Source: Spirometra erinaceieuropaei
Taxonomy: Eukaryota; Platyhelminthes; Cestoda; Diphyllobothriidea; Diphyllobothriidae
Assembly (NCBI GenBank): GCA_902702965.1
Contig: CACRXP010000417.1
Location: forward strand, 186,721 to 250,720
DNA length: 64,000 nt
Direction of reading: 5' to 3'
Shown here: positions 11,465 through 23,110 of the stretch, piece by piece
Layout: each line of letters begins with the position of its first letter
Position numbering within the stretch: position 1 is the stretch's first letter
Notes under the pieces: model-generated
The model's database searches: none
What the model was told of the DNA's origin: nothing
The model's input: the letters and a program-made list of their open reading frames with translations, nothing else
Translations under genes and position numbers: made by a program

Positions 11465-12470
11465 GTCAGGGAAATAGATGTTGAGTGCTGGATGCGTAGT
11501 CAACGCTGAGGCCGAAATGAGGTGCAATGAGTGCACCTGAATCCCTCCTTTAAAAACAACCGTTTCAAAGACATACTCGGGCACTAGGTGGCTAAGGATG
11601 TGGCAGAAAGCGTAGCACAACAACCAGTGAGATAATTAGTCTAGCTTGGTAAATAACCGCCGCGTTACTGACGAAGAAACGCCCACTGCAATTTTTTCTT
11701 TTGATGGAAGACCTAAATATGCTTCTAAGCTAGAGCCGCTTTGGACTCAAAAGCGATGTTGTTTTATTGGCATTGGGGAGACATCCTCAAAGGACAACAG
11801 TAAAAACCAGAATAATAAAAATAAAATCGGAGAAATAACAGACTAATGCTACCCGAAATTGCCTTAGAGGGGATTTTATCGCTTGCCCCACACCATATAT
11901 TTATGTTATTTCCTCGATAGCGTAAAATAACCGGTAAAAATTAAAAACGACCTGGTTTACTTTAGTTACTTCTACAGACAGCCATTATATTATCCTACCC
12001 TCAAATACCAGTTCACGATTCCAGCTGCATGTGGATAGGAAAACCAATCCGTAAGGTCCAACTTCCTGCGCTAAGATGATATGCCGGCAATACACACGGG
12101 CATACAAGCACGGAATGTCGATGCAAATAAAACCTGCAAAAACAGAACGCATACATCGGCAGGGACTGGAAGCATGGCGAGGATCTTTACACCATCCGTG
12201 ATTCGCAGTATTTCAGCATGGGACCGCAGCAACATCGATAGTTTCAAACGTCGTTTTCAATTCTGTCCATGCGTGCTCTACAACGAGGTGGCCACAGGAA
12301 CGGTGACAGCGACGTGAAGCAGTTAATAACGACAGTAGACTGCCTTTATCCCGCCCTCTTCTCCACCACCCTGTTACACCTGTTGTAAAGATAAAGTCAA
12401 AAAGACGAAGGCAAAATCGCGCGCAGATGGTTGCCGCGGTGATGTTCCGCGCCAAGGCATGACGTCAGAC
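11465..12470. repeat. Dispersed repeat R1, copy b, uninterrupted
   Basis: A full-length version of the repeat that in copy a (8440-8985 plus 10565-10965) is split by the PLE. The two copies are in direct orientation about 3 kb apart. They differ by many substitutions and small gaps. A short 'tctccaccaccctgttacacctg...gtcaaaaagacga' motif at about 12355-12405 recurs in diverged form at 10840-10890 and 12765-12815. No protein domain is seen; the class of repeat is unknown. Confidence 0.65.
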
Positions 12471-13810
12471 CACGCATATTTGTCTTTTGTTTTAGATTTG
12501 CAGGTTGACTAACGCGCACTACACACTAATCTGTTCTCCGTGTTGCTCCAACGCCTCTGTGGCGCAGCTCGTTTTAGGCACATACTGATAATGCTGTTAA
12601 TGAAATCGATTACCAACTGATATGTTAAAGTAGACAAAACATTAGTATCATGGCGGTCTGGCCGTTGATTTCGACAATACCCACTGATGTAAGACTACGG
12701 AGGCTGCGTTGTGCATGAATTAGTGTTTAGTGACTGTGGACTTGTGCAGCCTCTAGCGCGCTCACTTCTTCTCCCCCACCTGGACCCGGTGTCCAGACAC
12801 AGTCAAGAAGACGAGGGTGTGGAGAGAGTCGGGATGGTTGGCCCGGTGGGTGAATCCATACCTAGACATACTACAGCAACCCCTGGCCTTCATCAATCAT
12901 TTAATCAAAATTTTAATAACCACGAATAAGGCGTGAACCCGCGGCCTTCCTGACTGTTGGTTTTTTTAAAGGTTCGAATTCCCGAAAACGCCTGCCGGAC
13001 TTTGATGCAGCCGCCGCGTTTGTCCAACGCTTCTATCTCGTTAACCGTTGTGCCCTCACCTACCCCTATGTCATAACCGAAATTAGTGTTTATAGTTCCC
13101 CTTCATTTGCCTTGCCTTTAACCTCAAGTGTGTGATTCCCCTCCCCCACCAAAATGATTTTGCACTTAGTGCCTATCCCAGACTGTCACTTCTGTCACAT
13201 GACCTTAAACACCAGCGCTTACCGCCACCCATGAACGATCTAGTGACCTGAAACTCGCATAACATAAACTAATTAAATTAATCAACTATGTGACTAAAGT
13301 CTTTTTTAAATAACTTTTAATCACTGGCGGCCGCAAAAATTAAGGTTTTAAAATTCCAAGGCATCGCCAGCCACTTAAGTAATCACGGATATTTCTGCTC
13401 GTATCCAAACGCAAATTTGCCATAGGAAGTACGCATGTTTTTGGGCTAGATGAAGGCGTTTATTTTACCGTTGTAATTGATAGATATTTGTATTTGTCTG
13501 GCTAGACAAAGAATCCCTATTGCAACTAATACGCATCTTATCGTGAAAGACTTAAGTCGCTTATTCGTAAATGCGAATATTATTTTAGTGGCAGGGTATT
13601 TTCCGGGCGTAAAGTTTGCTGAATGGTCCACAGAAGGACAGTCAGAGCACTTGGACCCGTGGTAGCCGTGTAGGGCGTAGTTGGCAAACTAAAGAGATAC
13701 TCCCGACAGTGCCAAAAAATAAGTCTTGAATGCAACACAACATAGAGGTTAATGTGTTCTAACCTGCTACCGAGGCTAGCTTTGCTTATCCTTTTAAATC
13801 GCAGCACATA
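12471..13810. other. Non-coding stretch with one repeated GC-rich motif
   Basis: The segment 12740-12850 contains a third occurrence of the motif found in the R1 tails ('acctggacccggtgtccag', then 'agtcaagaagacga'), embedded in otherwise unremarkable DNA. The rest shows no gene or RNA. Confidence 0.4.
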
Positions 13811-14937
13811 TAGTGCCAGACCAATCTCATGAAATGTTGGCCAACAATCTGGAATTCATTTCCGATCAGAAAGGATTGCTTAAGAGGGTTTGTTAAATTG
13901 ATTATCATGCAGCACATTCCTATACCATGTTGGACTCTCTACAGGATATCCGCTGTTAAATGCACTACGTGTTGACCTCCTGGAGAAACCACACTCGGTA
14001 AAAAATAACTACTTAAGCAGGATGCATTTTTTCTATTGATTTTCGATAATCTTATAAATTGTAATATATTTTACAGAAATTATGCACAAACATATGCTTT
14101 CTTTTGCTCATTTGTTAGGAAATCACGTTGTCTTTATATGTTGTGCTTGATGAAAGTGCATATTTTGGATTTAAAAAGGTTTATATTTATGCGAGTTTTA
14201 AGACCGTGTGATGTCCATGTATGCAAGACCGCACATGTACGTTAACTAATGCCCCTGATTAAAAATACAAAACAGTCCGGATCCATTGCAAAATTTTATG
14301 AGCTATATGTGGTATCTCTTCTGTTGACTATGCAATTGGATGAAAACAAGATTTTCTATCGAAAAAATAAAAGAATAAATATTTTTATGCATGTGTTCCA
14401 TGAAATATAATTGAATTTTCAAGGGCATCGAAAATCAATGAGAAAATTGCATACTACTTACGTAGTCATTTTTTTGGAGAATATACCTTGCATGCAGCCG
14501 AAAGTAAGTTCTTTCGAAAGCCAACACTCTGAGGTAACTGGATCATTATAGATTTATGCTGCATCATGATTAGTTTTACAACACTATTTAATTTATCTTT
14601 TCGAAACGAGAACGCATTTCGAAATTTTGGTTGACATATCATGAGTAAGCGCATCCACTGTATGTTTTGGTTTGATTTCTGCGAAACATATTTTAATTTT
14701 TAATAGTATCAGAAATCAATAGCAAATATGCATACTGCCTAAGCAGTTTTTTACCGAATGTGGTTTCTGCAGGAGCTTAGCAAGAAGTGCATAAAAACCG
14801 ACATCCTGGCGGGACTAAAATGCTATAGGGTTATGCTGTATGATAATCAGAAGAAATAACTCACTTACGTAATCCTTTCTTATCGGAAACGGATTCCAGA
14901 ATTTTGGCCAACATTTAATGAGATCGGTCACACACTG
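13811..14937. mobile_element. LTIR element, subfamily B, with a subfamily-A arm inside
   Basis: The left end (TA, then TAGTGCCAGACCAATCTC at 13811) and the outer right end (minus strand CAGTGTGTGACCGATCTC, ending at 14937) match subfamily B, whose consensus starts CAGTGAGTGACCGATCTC. Within it lies a complete right arm of subfamily A, ending at 14660 with its own TA. The A arm includes 'ccatgaaatataattgaat' and 'catcgaaaatcaatgagaaa'. The copy is therefore a mosaic, either by nested insertion of an A copy that later lost its left part or by recombination between two elements. There is no coding capacity. Confidence 0.7.
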
Positions 14938-16455
14938 CATGTGCACTATGGTAATAATGGTGAATGCTTTTTAAGCATCCGCGAGGCATTGTCAATTTTT
15001 TCCTCCCGCATAAGTATATTAACAAGCCGGATATTTCATAATATTACCGGCTTTTTGCCCCATCACACTCGATCATAAAACCATCTCGCATTTTGGCAAG
15101 AGAAAAAAACGTGGTAACGTTGTTACCTGTCCTATTTTGATATGAAATTGTACTTCACTGTTCTATCACCCACAGTCAAGATGCTCAACCTATAAATAAA
15201 AATTCCAACTTCGGATGCATGCAGCACTGAAACTCATTTACGTACATAAATCTAACAGGGAGGGATTTCAGAATATCCCTAAAAATTGACGATAGCCACC
15301 TGCAACTACCCCATCGCTAGCTGCCAGCTGCCGCCTCACACGGAAATATTTAACTTGACTGCATGAGCTGAGTGCCATTATGATTCTATTGCCAGAGGCA
15401 TGTTACAAAATTCGATTCCGCCTTGCTCGTAGAAATATTGCACTTTTGCCAATAAAACAATAAAAACGGATCCATTTCAGACAAATCATATCACAATGCA
15501 ACCACTGTGCAGATGAGAGCCGGTAACACTTACTGCTATAGCAAGGGGAGTTTCGGTCGATTTGTGCATTTCTTTGGCAAATCTCTCAAATGTCTTTAAC
15601 ATTTCTGAACTAATATTATTCGGTACTGCTACGTCAAGAAGTCTAAAGTCAGGCAGCAGTATCTAAGATGACCTGTCAACCACGGCAGAAGCAGTAAGAC
15701 GGATATTGTGATTTTTTCAGCAAAAGTCAGTGCCTTACGAGTTCACGCCGCTTCCTCAATTCGGTCCTGGGTCAGCCACCTGGAAGCAGTCAACAAGAGT
15801 GATTAAAATTTGCAAAAAAATGTCAGCATCATCAGGCATAGGAGACGGCCAATCGTCCTGATGGACGCCTTACTCGAAGTCACCTGTCTATCAGCAGCAT
15901 TGATGGTTCACGTCTAGAGCCCTAGCCGGAAAAGATCCGTCACGTGAAAAGTGTGTGCACTAACTTATCCAGACTGAACATCTGTCATTGCTGGAGCACA
16001 GAGGAAATGTCCTGCCATCGCGGTAGGCCGCCGTTTGCCACTTGCGAATAAAGAGATTTATGGTAGCGATAATTTATGCCGCGTTTGCAGAGGACAAAGC
16101 AATTTAATCAGCGAAAATTAACATACTCTGACTTAACCAACTGCATAGCGTAAAGTGTAGATGTTGTGGGATAAAGGCAGACAACAGGAACGCCTGTGGC
16201 CGTGTGCGATTCTGCAAGCGCCTTGAAGATGGCGCCATCTGATTCCTGAGAACACAGAGCATTTCTGAGGCGTCAGGAGTCAAACATGGAATTGGAGTGT
16301 CCCGGCAAGGCTTATAATTATGCAGAAGCGGATACGCACAAAGACAGAGTGTGAACGGTCTTTCACCTTATAACGTGTGGCTGTACGGCACATAGGTTTA
16401 TGCAGCTGGACTCAGCTACTAAAGCGGGCAAAATGGCCGCTTGTATTAGATCTTA
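14938..16455. other. Non-coding stretch
   Basis: Nothing recognised. The region 15620-16050 is GC-richer with many short frames but no readable domain. Confidence 0.4.
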
Positions 16456-17108
16456 GCATCCTTATACGCCGTTTGGTGATTAAACCAGTTTGTTATAAAA
16501 GGGTATTTCTTGTACCGGCTTACCGAAGGAGAAAGTTCATCTATTCGTCAAATATTGCTTATTGTCACGAATGGAAGAGCATATGAGCATCCCAGCTTCT
16601 TGTTTATCTATACTGTCGCTTTTTGTTCAATTTCCGAATAAGCTTGAACCCGCTCTACCATTACAGTCGGATTCAGGGTTTCCAAACCACTGACCGTATA
16701 TTTTCCGCGTGTAGAAAACCACACATTTCTCCACGGTAATCAGAGGAAACCGTGGGAGATTCATTTAATTCAGCATTCGATTTGATCCACAGTGTTAACT
16801 TAACAAGCCACATTGATAAATGCAGAGTAATGATGCTTTATGAACGGCTCAAATGATTAATCAATTAAGGTTTGGGATTTTTGGTTTCTGAATGTTAAAG
16901 ACGTCCATGAGTGAAAATGAATGTTGAAAGCGTCAATTTTTAAAAATACTTGCTATGTAGTGCACGCAGCTAGTAGTACATGCGCCTATGATTGCAGACG
17001 ACTGCGTACAAGTAGACGTCAGGTTTTCGCATCCTTATACGCCGTTTGGTGATTAAACCAGTTTGTTGTAAAAGGGCATTTCTTGTACCGGCTAACCAAA
17101 GGAGAAAG
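16456..17108. repeat. 81-bp direct repeat flanking an LTIR internal fragment
   Basis: The blocks 16456-16536 and 17029-17108 are near-identical direct repeats (both begin GCATCCTTATACGCCGTTTG and end with 'ggagaaag'), about 573 bp apart, with only a handful of differences. Between them, 16615-16860 matches the central part of the LTIR family (the 'gaacccgctctaccattaca' block, the 'tattttccgcgtgtag' block, 'acaagccacattgataaatgcag'). The layout could reflect a segmental duplication or a solo-repeat-bounded insertion. No LTR hallmarks (TG...CA ends, primer-binding site) are evident. Confidence 0.7.
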
Positions 17109-17771
17109 GCCGCTTTTGTCCGCATTTATTTGGTTTTCGCCGGGCGTAAAAATTGGCACGGACTAGAATTGGTTTTTTTAAAAGTGACGCACTCAACAAA
17201 TTAGTAAAAATAAATTAAGTGATAGATGTTTTAGAGAACTTTGAAACTACTACTTCAGCATGCAAAATTTTATCCGCGATGTTTGATGAAACCCGCCATC
17301 GGACTTATTTAGAGTAGGATGCTTGTGGCAAAATCCGTTGGCGCAACCCCGAAGGGATGTCTAAAATAAACGAAACACAGCTGTCTTGCAAAACGATAAG
17401 AAATTCGTGGTATTTTCATTTACGACAGATTTTCAGCTATATATGTTTTTCCAGAAACCGCCCACACGCTGCGCCTTAGCCTAAGCGCACCGTACGATTG
17501 TTAATAGTTGCCAGATCGAATACTGTCAGACCCAAACAGATATATTTGCGTGAATTCAACGCATAAAATAAACCCTCACCTCGCGAAAGTGGATTCCTCT
17601 GCATTAGGGTTGAGGAAAATTCGTTTTTCCTTCAAAAATATTGCAGTTGTTGCGATTTCATGGGGAATTTAGCCAATAAGATATTACATAGATACGTCTC
17701 GTTGCGCGCATTGAATGCGTTAACCGCAAAGGTGCAAACAACTTACAGATAAAGAGTAATTTTGCATTGTA

Positions 17772-17990
17772 CATTAGGTGAACTAGCTCATGAAATATCA
17801 ACCAGAATTGCGAAACGAAGAGATTTCCGGAAAGATTAACTAAGTAGGGGTGTAAAACTGATCAGTCAGCATTATAATTCTATAATAATTCAGTTACCTT
17901 AGGATCCAAAAAAGATTAAATCGTGCAACAGTGCATTAACGGCCAAAATTTTTGGATTCAATATTGCAGAAATATGCAATAAAGACCCGC
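17772..17990. mobile_element. LTIR element, left arm only (subfamily A)
   Basis: Begins after TA with CATTAGGTGAACTAGCTC, then 'atgaaatatcaaccagaatt' and the arm blocks 'gattaactaagta' and 'cagttaccttaggat'. The similarity fades by about 17990 and no right arm is found downstream, so the copy is truncated. Confidence 0.6.
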
Positions 17991-20330
17991 TAATAATTGT
18001 TCAAAGGTTCTTGAATTGCGGACCTCAAAGAACAAAATGTGCTTTTTTGTCAGTTTTTCTACGCGGACGGGATCAGTCGGCGGATTCGTTTTGGCATTCC
18101 TTCTTATTAAAGGGGTACCAATTTTAGACCGACTTATCGCGAATCAAGGCAATAAAACAGACTGAGTAAAACCGGCAGTTTAAATTGCACCAACATTTTA
18201 ATTAGCAGACGGCACTCTGCGTCACTCTATGCGACTTAATTGCGTCGATGAGGTGATAGAGATGAACCGTGAGGCATCAGTGTCAATGTTCTATGTTGCT
18301 CGCTGAGATGACTATCGCTTCGAGTTTGTTATTTTTAACTTGACTTAATTATGCGCTGCCAGTGGTTGTCATTTGCAAGCTAACCAAACAAACGAGTCGC
18401 TTGAAAGAGAGCGACCCGGTGGGTGAAGCCAAGACATAAATGTTACTTATGTTTTGCTTAGACCAGAATTTCCTTTCTGAAGGCATTCGTGCTCAGCTAA
18501 AGATAATCCTAAGCAAATTTAGTAAAAACGTTCAAGACAGTTTATACATATGGGGCGTGTTAAAGTCACCTCAACGGTTGAATATTCTTGAAAGTACTTT
18601 GATAATGATTCGTAATTAAATAGACAAAAAACGATTATCTACTCTGTCGTTGCCTATAAAAAATTAAAACCCTGCAAATGATGTTCTTTCTGCACAACCT
18701 GTTCGTGCTTAAATTGTTGTTTAACGGCCCTTTTGTTAACCTTTTGTATAAGGGGCCATTAAAGCAGTGTCACCTACAAAGAATCACTTATTATATTTTT
18801 AAGATAAATGCTCTAATAAATTTCTGCTGTTACCGAGAGATTGCTATAAGCAACCCTAGCTCAATGTTTTACTTTTGAACGCATACTATTCCAATCTCTT
18901 TTCATAAATGCAAAGGAAAATAAAAAGTCTTACATTGTGTTTTGTCCGCATTCCTTTCCCTATGAAAAATAAATATGAGTCACGTTCAGCATACACTTAA
19001 AGACAAATGAGCATGACAGCATTCACAAAATGCTAAGTAGAGGAATCTGATCGAGGGCAAGTGTATTTCGAGATTGAAATTTCCATTTTCTCTCAAATTT
19101 ATCAATTTCTTTTGTCAATGCGGGGTCTTTTAAACATGTCAAAATACTAGTCACATTAGTTTACTTGCCCTTTGTGCTTGCTGAACGCTAAATGCTGCAA
19201 AACGCCATATATATAAATGAGCATTCACCCTTCTTTCCGGTTGTTGAGTCGACTCCTTTCACATATACTCTTTAAAACAGCTTTATATTTGAGGAAAAAT
19301 GTTTATCCAAAACATTTATTACATCCTCTTTTCCCTAGTTTTTGCCGAATAATCTGTAAGAAGGCAGAAGGGTTTATGACTCTGTATGTCGCGCAGTCCA
19401 CGAAATAAATACGCCGTCCGCAATGTAGATCGTTGTGACGAGAAAAACTTGCCATGCAGTATGCCTGCAATTAATTTTTGTTTGGTCGAAATGCATGACT
19501 CAAGCAGAAACATATTCCGTCGAAATAAGTTGCGTGCCCTGCTGGACCGTATAAGACATCGTTTTGAAGGCCCGCCCTTGCCAAAAATGACCACTGTTGT
19601 TTAAAGTGTGAGAAAGGTTAGCATTTAAAACGGATAGATTTAGTAGAATCTGACGTCCTGAGGCAAGGAATTACGTCAAAATGGTTGAATAAGATTTGTG
19701 GACGCATTAATCTGCCGGAGATATTTAAATACTGTCAATAGTAGGAGAAATGTTTGCAATTCATTCGCCGGATAGATTCGGCCACTCGACTGAGTCCAAA
19801 TTTTAGCAGCATTTACGGCCTTCAGTCTACCTCGATTATCATCATTGCTAAGTCAGCATAGAAAAATAAATCGGGAGAGCTGTGCTTGAAGGACAAATCT
19901 GCAAGCAAGTTTTATGTACATTATGGAGATGCCATCCGCTTGAATAACACTGGTATATGCTCTGCTAAATGACTGTGAGAATTGCTTGACCTGCCTTCTC
20001 GCTATCGATGGCTCAACTAATGCGGCACCCAAGGATTAGGAGCACAAATTGGATGCTTTATTTTCAGCTACGCAAGTGCAATTAACAAAAGACGGACCAA
20101 GTATGTGCGAAGAAAGATTTTCATCTAGGAAACTGCATTGATAGTGCCTACTAGAACTGCTTTTTTAATAGCAAGTAATTGCTGGGTACTATTTACGTAA
20201 TGTATCGTCTTTGGGTAAAGTAATTGTAGCCAAATGCATATTCTTTGTTTTGACGGCCTAATTTAAATCAGTTAACGCTTTCAGACCGTGCCAAAAGTAC
20301 TAGACAAGTTTTAGAAAATGTCTGCTGAAT
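17991..20330. other. AT-rich non-coding stretch
   Basis: No gene, RNA or repeat recognised. Overlapping frames near 19217-19604 are short and lie on both strands. An imperfect hairpin ('ggccctttt' / 'aaggggcc') occurs near 18727-18757. Confidence 0.4.
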
Positions 20331-20414
20331 GGACCTCTCGTAGCTCAAGTGGTTATATCGTTGGCTGTATTAAAGCCTTCCCATTACTGCGCGGGCTCGA
20401 ATCCCAATGAAGCG
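20331..20414 (+). repeat. tRNA-Ser-like SINE head, copy 1
   Basis: Shares 'tagctcaagtggtta' (box A region) and a box B-like 'gggctcgaatccca' with the copy at 20626. The same 'ggctgta-taaagcc' anticodon arm and a long variable region 'ttcccattactgcg' are present. Its short flanking tail contains 'gaagcgccaaggttttc', matching copy 2. It is judged a SINE because four copies lie within 10 kb and none has a fully paired acceptor stem. Confidence 0.65.
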
Positions 20415-20559
20415 CCAAGGTTTTCGCAATTGGGTCAATATGAATTATTTACAAATCTACCGAATAGATATGAATTACGTGGGCCCGGTAGCCATCTGGT
20501 GAATTACTTAGGAAATCCTGCTAGGGCAGTCAACGTACTGTATTAGGTTTGTTGGAGTT

Positions 20560-20725
20560 CAGACGTTGCGGTAGGTTGGTCGGGTAACTTGACCCAAATG
20601 TGATTAAACTCGCGTCTTCCGGAGGGGCCTCGTAGCTCAAGTGGTTAGACCGTTGGCTGTACTAAAGCCTTCCCATTACTGCGTGGGTTCCAATCCCACC
20701 GAAGCGCGGAGGTTTTCAGAGTTCT
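20560..20725 (+). repeat. tRNA-Ser-like SINE, copy 2 (best preserved head)
   Basis: The tRNA-like part is 20626-20706. D-arm sequence 'tagctcaagtggttaga', anticodon arm GGCT/AGCC closing a 7-nt loop GTACTAA (U33 present, anticodon position ACT), a long class-II-type variable arm, T arm GTGGG/CCCAC with loop TTCCAAT, and an acceptor stem with five of seven pairs. A serine tRNA origin fits the long variable arm. The upstream 20560-20620 segment ('gttggagttcagacgttgcgg', then 'gacccaaatgtgattaaact') recurs upstream of the copy at 29443 and, inverted, next to the copy at 28953. It is therefore part of the element, and the tRNA unit lies downstream of a tRNA-unrelated body. Confidence 0.7.
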
Positions 20726-23110
20726 TTAAATATGAATATAAATAGCATTCATTGTCAACAAATGCATGTTCTTACTTATCACTTATAAATGACAAAGGGC
20801 CTGGCTTGTGGGACGCTTCCTTTAACCCGCAGTGCAATGGCCCACCTTTATTTTCATGCGTCTGGGTGTTTTTAAAGTTTACGAGGTCGTAAGACGCTTT
20901 TGCGAAAAACGACTACTATCCTTTCTTTGCAGATGACCAATCGATTTCGTTCGATTGCGTAAAAAAGCAAAATAAAAGTACACATCTGGTCTCTCCTGAG
21001 CGACTTTGGATCTCGAAAATAGTTTTCATCGTACTTTTCAGAATAAATTGTTCTTGCCTAGGCACCTGCCAAATAATCTGCTAAACGATCAAAAACTGCA
21101 TTGATTTATTACATGGCCGGAAGGCAAATACGAAGCACTACAAAATAAACTAAGAAACTTACTTCGCTCAGTCTCTGCAAACATATGCGGTCAAGTTGTA
21201 ACAGTAATTATGTCGCCTCCATTTTCGTCGCGGAGAATCGGACCCCAAAACGTATATGCGTACGTACAGTTCGTGACGTATCTCATGAAAGATCAAGAAA
21301 CGAATATTTTTATACATAATGTTATACTGCTTTAAAATATGACGAAGCTTCAAAATGGCCTAGTTGAAACTGTACGGTATCAATTTTTATTTGCCCAATA
21401 ATTAATCTTACGAAGAACAACCAATTCGAAAAACCACTTTGTGAGACGTTATTTCCTTTAAACCTTATACACTTTCCAGCTGAGAAAATAAATGCCATAC
21501 AACGACATAAATTATAAAAAAAATCTGGCAGACCGACTCACGATTTATATAAGTTCCCTTGCAGCTAATTGGTTAAAATTAAGTTATTCACAAAAAAATA
21601 AACTTATACGATTCTGCAGACGAGAAAAACAGAAATGTTCGCCACCATATGAATAATACCTTAAGGGATCGCAAACAAGTGCCTGAGATAGAGCCCACAT
21701 TATTATACTTGATAGGTTTAGCGTACCTACGGAGGGCCATAGATGATTTGGCTCCTTCCATATTGCTTACCTATCCGTCAATTTTTATCGATGGATCTTA
21801 CGTTGTAAGAGACATGTTAGGCCATGTTTAAAATCTCCGCAATCTATGAGCTTAATGGTCCATTAAGCATAAAAATGATACCAATCATTTTAAATTTCAT
21901 AATTAAAAATTTTAAATTATCACGAGAGAAAACACTGCTTTTTGCATAGCAGGATGTTTAACTGCAAGCCATGCTGATTTGTATCCCCGCAAAGTGGTTG
22001 AATGTGTATTTCCGTTGCGCGTTTGTTCCGTAAAAGTGTTTGTGTCCGTCAGGCCCTTCTCTAATGAAAATCGTAAAATAGGTCAAAACTAAGTTTTACG
22101 TTTAAATGAACGTATTGCACACCGAAGCTGAAAGATAATCACTTTGGGGGTATGTGCCAGTAGGTTTAAATATGCAATAATTTGTTGTCCCTTCAATGTG
22201 CGTGTGTGAAATTGCACGACAATCAGTGTTGTATTTTTCATTTATATTTTTGATTGCACGAACAGACATAACATCTTTTGGCTTAAAGACCAGATTATGA
22301 AGGCACACATAACTTGCGTTAGCTGCTGAAGAATGTTGGGGATGTTGAGACGGATTGAAGAACGCTTGAAAATCCTGTCACTCCATATACTCAAACTACC
22401 GTTTATTTAAACTGGCCAACCTCCATAGCAGTGCCTTTAGCGTGTAGGGATGCAATTTGTTGTTCCACCTGACTGAACCGCCTTGCCTTCTAAGACAAGG
22501 AAAGATCTCTGAGTATCAATTCTATGGGAGCGCATACAACCCACAAAGACACCCTCACTTGGACAAGATGGATATGAGCAGGGTTTTTAACTCATATTAC
22601 GATAAATGTGAAATAGCTGCGCATTCTTGTTTTTTATCCTTGGCTTTCAAATCTTTCATATATTTGCCGTTTTTATGCAGAACACCTTTATGATGTCTAT
22701 CATTTATTTGATTTGTTATTGGTTACGTTAGTTTATATATGTATACTCAAAATTTTATAGGATGGAGCATTAAAATCTTTAAGTTGAAGTGTTTTTAAAC
22801 TGAGATGTCGATTGAAGTAGGACTGTGTTTAAGCTTTTTTCAAATATTATCATGAAAAATACAACCTAAAGAACATACAATGCACAGTTTTATACTCTTA
22901 ATGGCATCTTCGTGATAATATAGAACGGCGTGTGATATGACTGATGTAAAAACAGTGCAGCTGGGGGTTTGAAAATCCCCAATACAAACGTCACCATAGG
23001 TTAAAGTGGCCCTACTACGGAAAGTGAGATACGTTTTTAGAGAATGAGATAATATTTCATTGAATATTAGCCTAAAAGGAGGAGTAGTTTGTCACTAAAT
23101 AAGTGTAAGA
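20711..23110. other. AT-rich non-coding stretch
   Basis: No gene, RNA or repeat recognised. One plausible splice acceptor ('cctttctttgcag' at 20925-20937) has no matching donor or conserved frame after it. Confidence 0.4.

Noticed and set aside
16456..17108. LTR retrotransposon bounded by 81-bp LTRs
   Set aside because: No TG...CA ends, primer-binding site, polypurine tract or gag/pol sequence. The interior is part of the LTIR family.
20626..20706. Functional tRNA-Ser gene
   Set aside because: The fold is good, but the acceptor stem has mismatches, box B reads TTCCAAT, and three more diverged copies with shared non-tRNA flanks lie nearby. It is a SINE.
21290..21355. Further LTIR end near 'tctcatgaaagatcaag'
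   Set aside because: The ATGAAA block matches by chance length only; neither the outer terminus nor the inner arm follows.
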